From Acidobacteriota bacterium (GTDB lineage Bacteria > Acidobacteriota > Terriglobia > 20CM-2-55-15), in NCBI GenBank assembly GCA_003222815.1, contig QHXC01000419.1, positions 1 through 37,619 of the forward strand: 37,619 nt of DNA, in the 5' to 3' direction. Positions 34,603 through 37,619 of the stretch are shown here, one piece after another. The first letter of the stretch is position 1; each line of letters opens with the position of its first letter. The translations under genes and the position numbers were made by a program. The notes beneath the pieces were generated by a model that was not told the origin of the DNA, did no database searches, and worked only from the letters and a program-made list of their open reading frames with translations.

Positions 34603-37600
34603 CTAGTAGACCAGCTTCAGTCCGAATTGAATCTGCCTGGATGTCGTCGCCGTGGTGGTGATCAACCCCGCCGACGGACTGAACCCGGTACCAGAGAAAA
34701 CGATTGGGTTCGGTGTTGCCAGGTTCGTATGGTTGAGCGCGTTGAAGAATTCGGCTCTGAATTGCAAGCCGAACCGCTCGGATATGGCGGTGTTCTTCAG
34801 CAAGGACAGATCGACGTTTGCCAAGCCTGGGCCGCGCAGAGTGCCTCTGCCTAAATTCCCATAGGTGCCAGCGATCGGCAGAATGAAAGCATTTGGATCA
34901 AACCATTGCGTCTGCCGCTTGAGCACGACAGGACCACTGAAGGTGGGATTCACAGATGGGCGATCCGGATTTCGAGTATCTCCGTCCCCGGATCTGTTCG
35001 ACCCGGCTTGCGGAGTGAATGGGAAACCGCTCAGCAGGGTCGTGATTCCGTTCAACTGCCACCCCGTGATGATTTTTCCGAACCCGCTGGCATTGGCCAA
35101 CCAACGCTTGCCATCACCGAACGGCAATTCATAGTGAGCCGAGATGCTGGACTGACTGGTAGGGGTTAATGAAGATGGTCCCCAGTCTCGTCGCAGATCA
35201 TTCCGATCCAGTACCATTTGTGCCTGATTGTTGGCCTGAGCGCCCGTTAATCCGGAGTTCATGTCGAGGTTTTTCGACCACGTATAGTTGCCCCGGAATT
35301 GCAAGCCCTGGCTCAGGCGGCGATTCACTTCGACCTGCAGCGCGTTGTAACTGCGCGTTTTGAGGCACGGCGCCCCTCGCGGCGCCGGCGCCACCCGTTG
35401 TGCAGCCGCTCGCATTCGAGCAAATCTGTGCTGAGATGCTGTTAGGGTCGACGCTGAGCAGGCCATGGTAGCCAAACGAGCCGACATAGGCGACGCGAAC
35501 GGCCAGGTTGGAGCTGAGTTGTTGCTCGATCGCGAAATTCCACTCCTGAACCGCCGGAGTTTTCGCCGCGGCCTCCACGCCTTGAGGTGCGAAGATACTG
35601 CCAGCTGGCGGCTGCACACCTTTCGCAATCGGCACAAACGAAGACAAAGGGCCCGAAAATGAGACGGAGCCATTGTAGGGAGGAAGCGCGTTGAGCAGAA
35701 ACGCGAGATTGTCTATCAGCGTATAGTACGTTCCGAATCCTGCACGGATCGCTGTCTTTCCTTTTCCGAATGGATCCCATGCCAGCGCGACTCTCGGACC
35801 AAAAAGCCGCTTCGCGTTATTCTTCGTGAACGCCGACGTCGCCACGCGCGGATCGGTCAAAAGCACACCCTGCGCATCGGTGATGTAGTTGGAAGCTCTT
35901 CCTGCCACCTCATTCCAGCCGCTCGAGAATTCATGCCGAACACCGGCTCGAAGCGTGAGGTTGCGTCGAAGCTTCATCGAGTCCTCGAAGTACCAGGCTC
36001 CGAACAAACTTCTCCATCCCAACTCCGTTGCGTTTGGCACCGCCTGGAAGTTGCTGACGGTTCCTTGCAGGAAGGTGGTCAAACTCGTAAAAGTCGCAAG
36101 CCCCAGCCTGCGCGACGCCGTGTTTTCATTATCCAGCAGCCGCTGAAACCAGACCCCCAGATTGATTTGGTGAATTCCCTTGCTAATCTGCAACCCGTCA
36201 GTGTACGTGAAGAGATTTCTGCGATTCCGGACGCCGGCGGCATTGTTCGGGCCCGCCGACGTTATGGCAGCGGCGCCGGTGCTCGTATTGCCGCCTCCGA
36301 TGACGATTCCTCCGGGCCCCGCCCCAGTTACAAAGAAAAGGCTTGGTGAAAATGTCGCGAATGGAAATGAATCAAAACCAAATGCCGAGCGGGAGAATCC
36401 GGCGCTGAATGTATTGAGGACGCGGGGCGAGAAGACATGCGTTTCCCGCACACTGGCCACCTGGGCGCGGAGCGTTGTATACGACCCGAACAAGGGATCT
36501 GCCAGCGGCGTCAGGTTATTGCCATCGTCGATCGTGTATGCCACCGAGAGTGAATCTCGCTCTCGCATGTTGTAGTCGCCTCGCACGGTGCCGAAGTCTT
36601 CGTTGATCGACTGCTTCGGAGAGTTGTACGACAGGGCGGTTCCGGTCGGCAGTCCATTCATCAGCAGTTCCGAACCATTGGGTTGAGGCCAGAAGGGCAT
36701 GTAGGCCAACATCGCCGGGTTCAAACCCGCAACGGGTGTATATACGCCTGCACCATTCGGCAAGAGCCCCTGGCGCGCCTGTTGATTGGGCACAACGCTC
36801 ACGTTGCTGACTCCTAATCGGTGCCGAAAGCCTTCGTAGTTGCCGAAGAAGAACAGCCGATCCTTTTTGATGGGTCCGCCTACAGCGCCTCCAAATTGGT
36901 TCCGCCTGAACGGCGCAACAGACACCGGATCAAAAAAATTCCGCGCGTCCAGCGCGCTGTTACGGAGAAACTCGAAAAACGACCCGTGAAATTGATTCGT
37001 TCCGGATTGCGTCACGATTGTGACCTGCGCTCCGGCGCGCTTGCCGTATTCAGCGGAGTAAGTTCCGGTCAGCACATTGAATTCTCGGACTGCATCGATC
37101 CCCAATAAGTCTCCGCTGACGCCACCGGGCGTTACGGAAAGCTGGCTCGAACCGGTGTATTCAATTCCGTTCAGCAGGAACATATTTTCCAGCGGGCGCC
37201 GTCCCGCAACAGAGAACGTGTTCCCATTGCTCGTGCTCGTTTGCGGGCTCTTCAGCGTGTAGTTGATCGCTCCGGGATTTAGCGCAATGAGGTAGTCGAA
37301 GCTGCGGCCGTTGAGCGGTAACTCTTTGACCTGACGCTCCCCGACGAGCCCCGAAACGGAGGCCGTCGTCGTATCAATCAAAGGAACATCTGCGGAAACG
37401 GTCACCTCCTGGGTGAGTTCGCCTACATCGAGCCGCACGTTCACCACTGCTTCCTGTCCTACAGCCAGATTGATCCCCGTCCGAACAGTTGACTTAAAAC
37501 CCGCTTTTTCCGCCCGCACCTCCTGCAAGCCCACCGGCAGAGAAAGGACCCTGAAGTCGCCCGTTTCGTCCGTTGTTACGGCCCGCGTCGCTCCCGTCTC

Positions 37601-37619
37601 CAGACTCTTCACGGTGACG
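34603..37619 (-). pseudogene. TonB-dependent receptor (Oar-like, carboxypeptidase-regulatory N-terminus), internal deletion/frameshift; 5' end beyond the window
   Basis: SLETGATRAVTTDETGDFRVLSLPVGLQEVRAEKAGFKS (CarbopepD_reg-like), KELPLNGRSFDYLIALNPG, NGIEYTGSSQL, QVTIVTQSGTNQFHGSFFEFLRNSALDARNFF. The frame changes near 35352-35360; the C-terminal part ends with a terminal aromatic, QIQFGLKLVY. Confidence 0.85.

Noticed and set aside
34590-34606. CTAGCTAGCTAG palindrome between priA and the TonB receptor gene
   Set aside because: Too short to assign a function; at most a weak convergent-gene terminator element, with no T-tract seen.

Overview
The window reads as ordinary high-GC bacterial chromosome, probably Acidobacteria-like judging by gene content (inference). 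No phage, CRISPR array, rRNA or tRNA was recognised. In order it holds: (1) a minus-strand hopanoid/isoprenoid block (hpnG-hpnA-hpnH-shc-ispH); (2) a SprT-like protease, two small coiled-coil secreted proteins, a TPR protein, uvrA and a RodZ-like protein; (3) a two-gene bacterial microcompartment (BMC) unit, one BMC-H shell protein plus an acylating aldehyde dehydrogenase; (4) a form II CoxSLMG-type molybdenum hydroxylase operon; (5) lptC/A-lptB-rpoN-hpf-rapZ-EIIA(Man)-HPr-EI, then an MsbA-like ABC exporter; (6) yicC-gmk-rpoZ-coaBC-udg-priA; (7) a TonB-dependent Oar-like receptor running off the right edge. Two patterns are not explained by the gene list. First, six conserved genes (hpnH, hpnA, hpf, ptsI, the ABC exporter, the TonB receptor) each lack one internal or N-terminal block of roughly 20-50 codons, often including the catalytic or nucleotide-binding motif. 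The junctions appear to carry short identities. This is either a recurrent assembly/amplification artefact or real microhomology-type gene decay. Second, several unrelated families of dispersed palindromic elements lie between co-directional genes, and three copies lie inside open reading frames (udg, priA, 3' end of the ABC exporter). One REP-RAYT remnant has its two inverted REP copies still in place. I did not find a convincing new multi-gene defence or metabolic system.
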